The notes under the pieces are model-generated. The model saw nothing but the letters and a program-made list of their open reading frames with translations, was not told where the DNA came from and ran no database searches. The position numbers were made by a program, and so were the translations under genes. From Actinomycetes bacterium (GTDB lineage Bacteria; Actinomycetota; Acidimicrobiia; Acidimicrobiales; SZUA-35), in NCBI GenBank assembly GCA_024227975.1, contig JAAETV010000372.1, positions 1 through 14,395 of the forward strand: a DNA stretch of 14,395 nt, read 5' to 3'. This document shows, one piece after another, positions 13,723 through 14,395 of the stretch (position 1 is the first letter of the stretch; each line of letters starts with the position of its first letter).

Positions 13723-14395
13723 CAGGAGCTGCTGGCAAGGCAGCGCTGGGTCGCAAAGTTGATGTGTTCGGGGTCGGGATATCGGTCACCGACTATGTGG
13801 ATGCCACGGAGCGCATCATGGCTGCCGCCCGTCAGAAGCAGTCGTTCGCGGTGTCAGCCCTGGCTGTCCATGGACTGATGGAAGCCGTCAATGACGATGG
13901 CTTCCGTCAGCTTGTCAACGAGATTGATCTGGTCACGCCCGATGGGCAACCGGTCCGGTGGGCCATGAACTCCCTGCACAGGACCAGGCTCCAGGATCGG
14001 GTCTACGGGCCAGATCTGACCTGGCGAGTCATCGAGGCGGCGGCAGCTGAGGATGTCGGGATCTACCTCTACGGTTCCACCGAGGAGACCTGCAATGCCT
14101 TCGCTGACGAGATCAAGCGACGTTTTGCCGATGCCGTCGTCTCCGATGTCCAACCCGACCGTTTCCGTGATGCCACCGAGGCGGAAGACGATGCCGATGT
14201 CGAGCGGATCAACGCCTCCGGCGCCGGTGTGGTCCTCGTCGGCCGAGGCTGCCCCCGGCAGGAGCGCTGGGTGGCCCTTCACCGCAACCGGGTTGATGCC
14301 GCCATGCTGGCCGTCGGGGCTGCCTTTGACTACGGGGCGGGGACGTTGGTCAACCCACCGGCCTGGATGCAACGGCTCGGCCTCCAGTGGCTGTA
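13716..14395 (+). CDS. WecG/TagA/CpsF-family glycosyltransferase (GT26), cut by the window end
   Basis: The frame stays open from GTG 13716 to the last base, giving 226 complete codons. It matches family-26 glycosyltransferases, which add a sugar (for example ManNAc or ManNAcA) to a polyprenyl-diphosphate-linked first sugar at the membrane. Landmarks: [11 protein letters not shown] (16-26), [16 protein letters not shown] (70-85) with the key Asp at D76, DRVYGPDL (94-101), IYLYGSTEE (116-124), [14 protein letters not shown] (172-185) with Q182 of the P(K/R)QE motif, [11 protein letters not shown] (200-210), and [14 protein letters not shown] at the edge. The common NxH segment near residue 48 is replaced by SALAVHG. 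The start overlaps the previous stop by 7 bases (13716-13722), implying coupling; GTG at 13764 is a shorter alternative without a ribosome site. The C-terminal membrane-association part lies outside the window. Confidence 0.9.
   Translation, partial: MVAGAAGKAALGRKVDVFGVGISVTDYVDATERIMAAARQKQSFAVSALAVHGLMEAVNDDGFRQLVNEIDLVTPDGQPVRWAMNSLHRTRLQDRVYGPDLTWRVIEAAAAEDVGIYLYGSTEETCNAFADEIKRRFADAVVSDVQPDRFRDATEAEDDADVERINASGAGVVLVGRGCPRQERWVALHRNRVDAAMLAVGAAFDYGAGTLVNPPAWMQRLGLQWL

Overview
The window is a high-GC surface-polysaccharide (exopolysaccharide or capsule) locus, most likely from an actinobacterium and plausibly from class Acidimicrobiia. That placement is an inference from the base composition, GTG starts, frequent absence of Shine-Dalgarno sites, and a secreted protein with a long Thr/Ser/Pro linker. 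No rRNA, tRNA, CRISPR array, IS element or phage gene is visible.

Layout. (1) 1-288: C-terminal end of a family-2 glycosyltransferase, cut by the window edge. (2) 329-2365: a Wzz/BY-kinase-like chain-length protein whose ATPase domain looks dead and whose tail is a perfect decapeptide repeat. (3) 2455-3252: glucose-1-phosphate cytidylyltransferase (RfbF). (4) On the minus strand, converging on RfbF: an intact BY-kinase/co-polymerase (5125-6861) followed by a WbaP-type polyprenyl-phosphate sugar phosphotransferase (3264-4988). (5) From 7170, on the plus strand: CDP-glucose 4,6-dehydratase (RfbG), an RmlC-like 3,5-epimerase and a SAF-domain NAD(P) oxidoreductase, joined by two ATGA start/stop overlaps. 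Then come a large secreted beta-helix protein (10159-12495), an RfbE-like CDP-sugar epimerase (12661-13722), and a WecG/TagA-type glycosyltransferase overlapping the epimerase stop and running off the end.

How it fits together. RfbF makes CDP-glucose and RfbG makes CDP-4-keto-6-deoxyglucose. The epimerase, the SAF oxidoreductase and the RfbE-like protein could then convert this into a CDP-activated deoxysugar. The 3-dehydrase RfbH, needed for paratose or tyvelose, is not in the window, so the sugar may be a different one. WbaP would load the first sugar phosphate on undecaprenyl phosphate, and WecG/TagA and the GT2 enzyme would extend it. The two Wzz/BY-kinase proteins would set chain length and export. 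The beta-helix protein looks like a surface-anchored factor that binds or modifies the polymer.

The most unusual points are the degenerate kinase with its repeat tail, the CDP-sugar set containing a SAF/DXR-like oxidoreductase, the Tyr-to-Phe change in the RfbE-like protein, and a cluster of short direct and inverted repeats in the divergent intergenic region 6862-7169.
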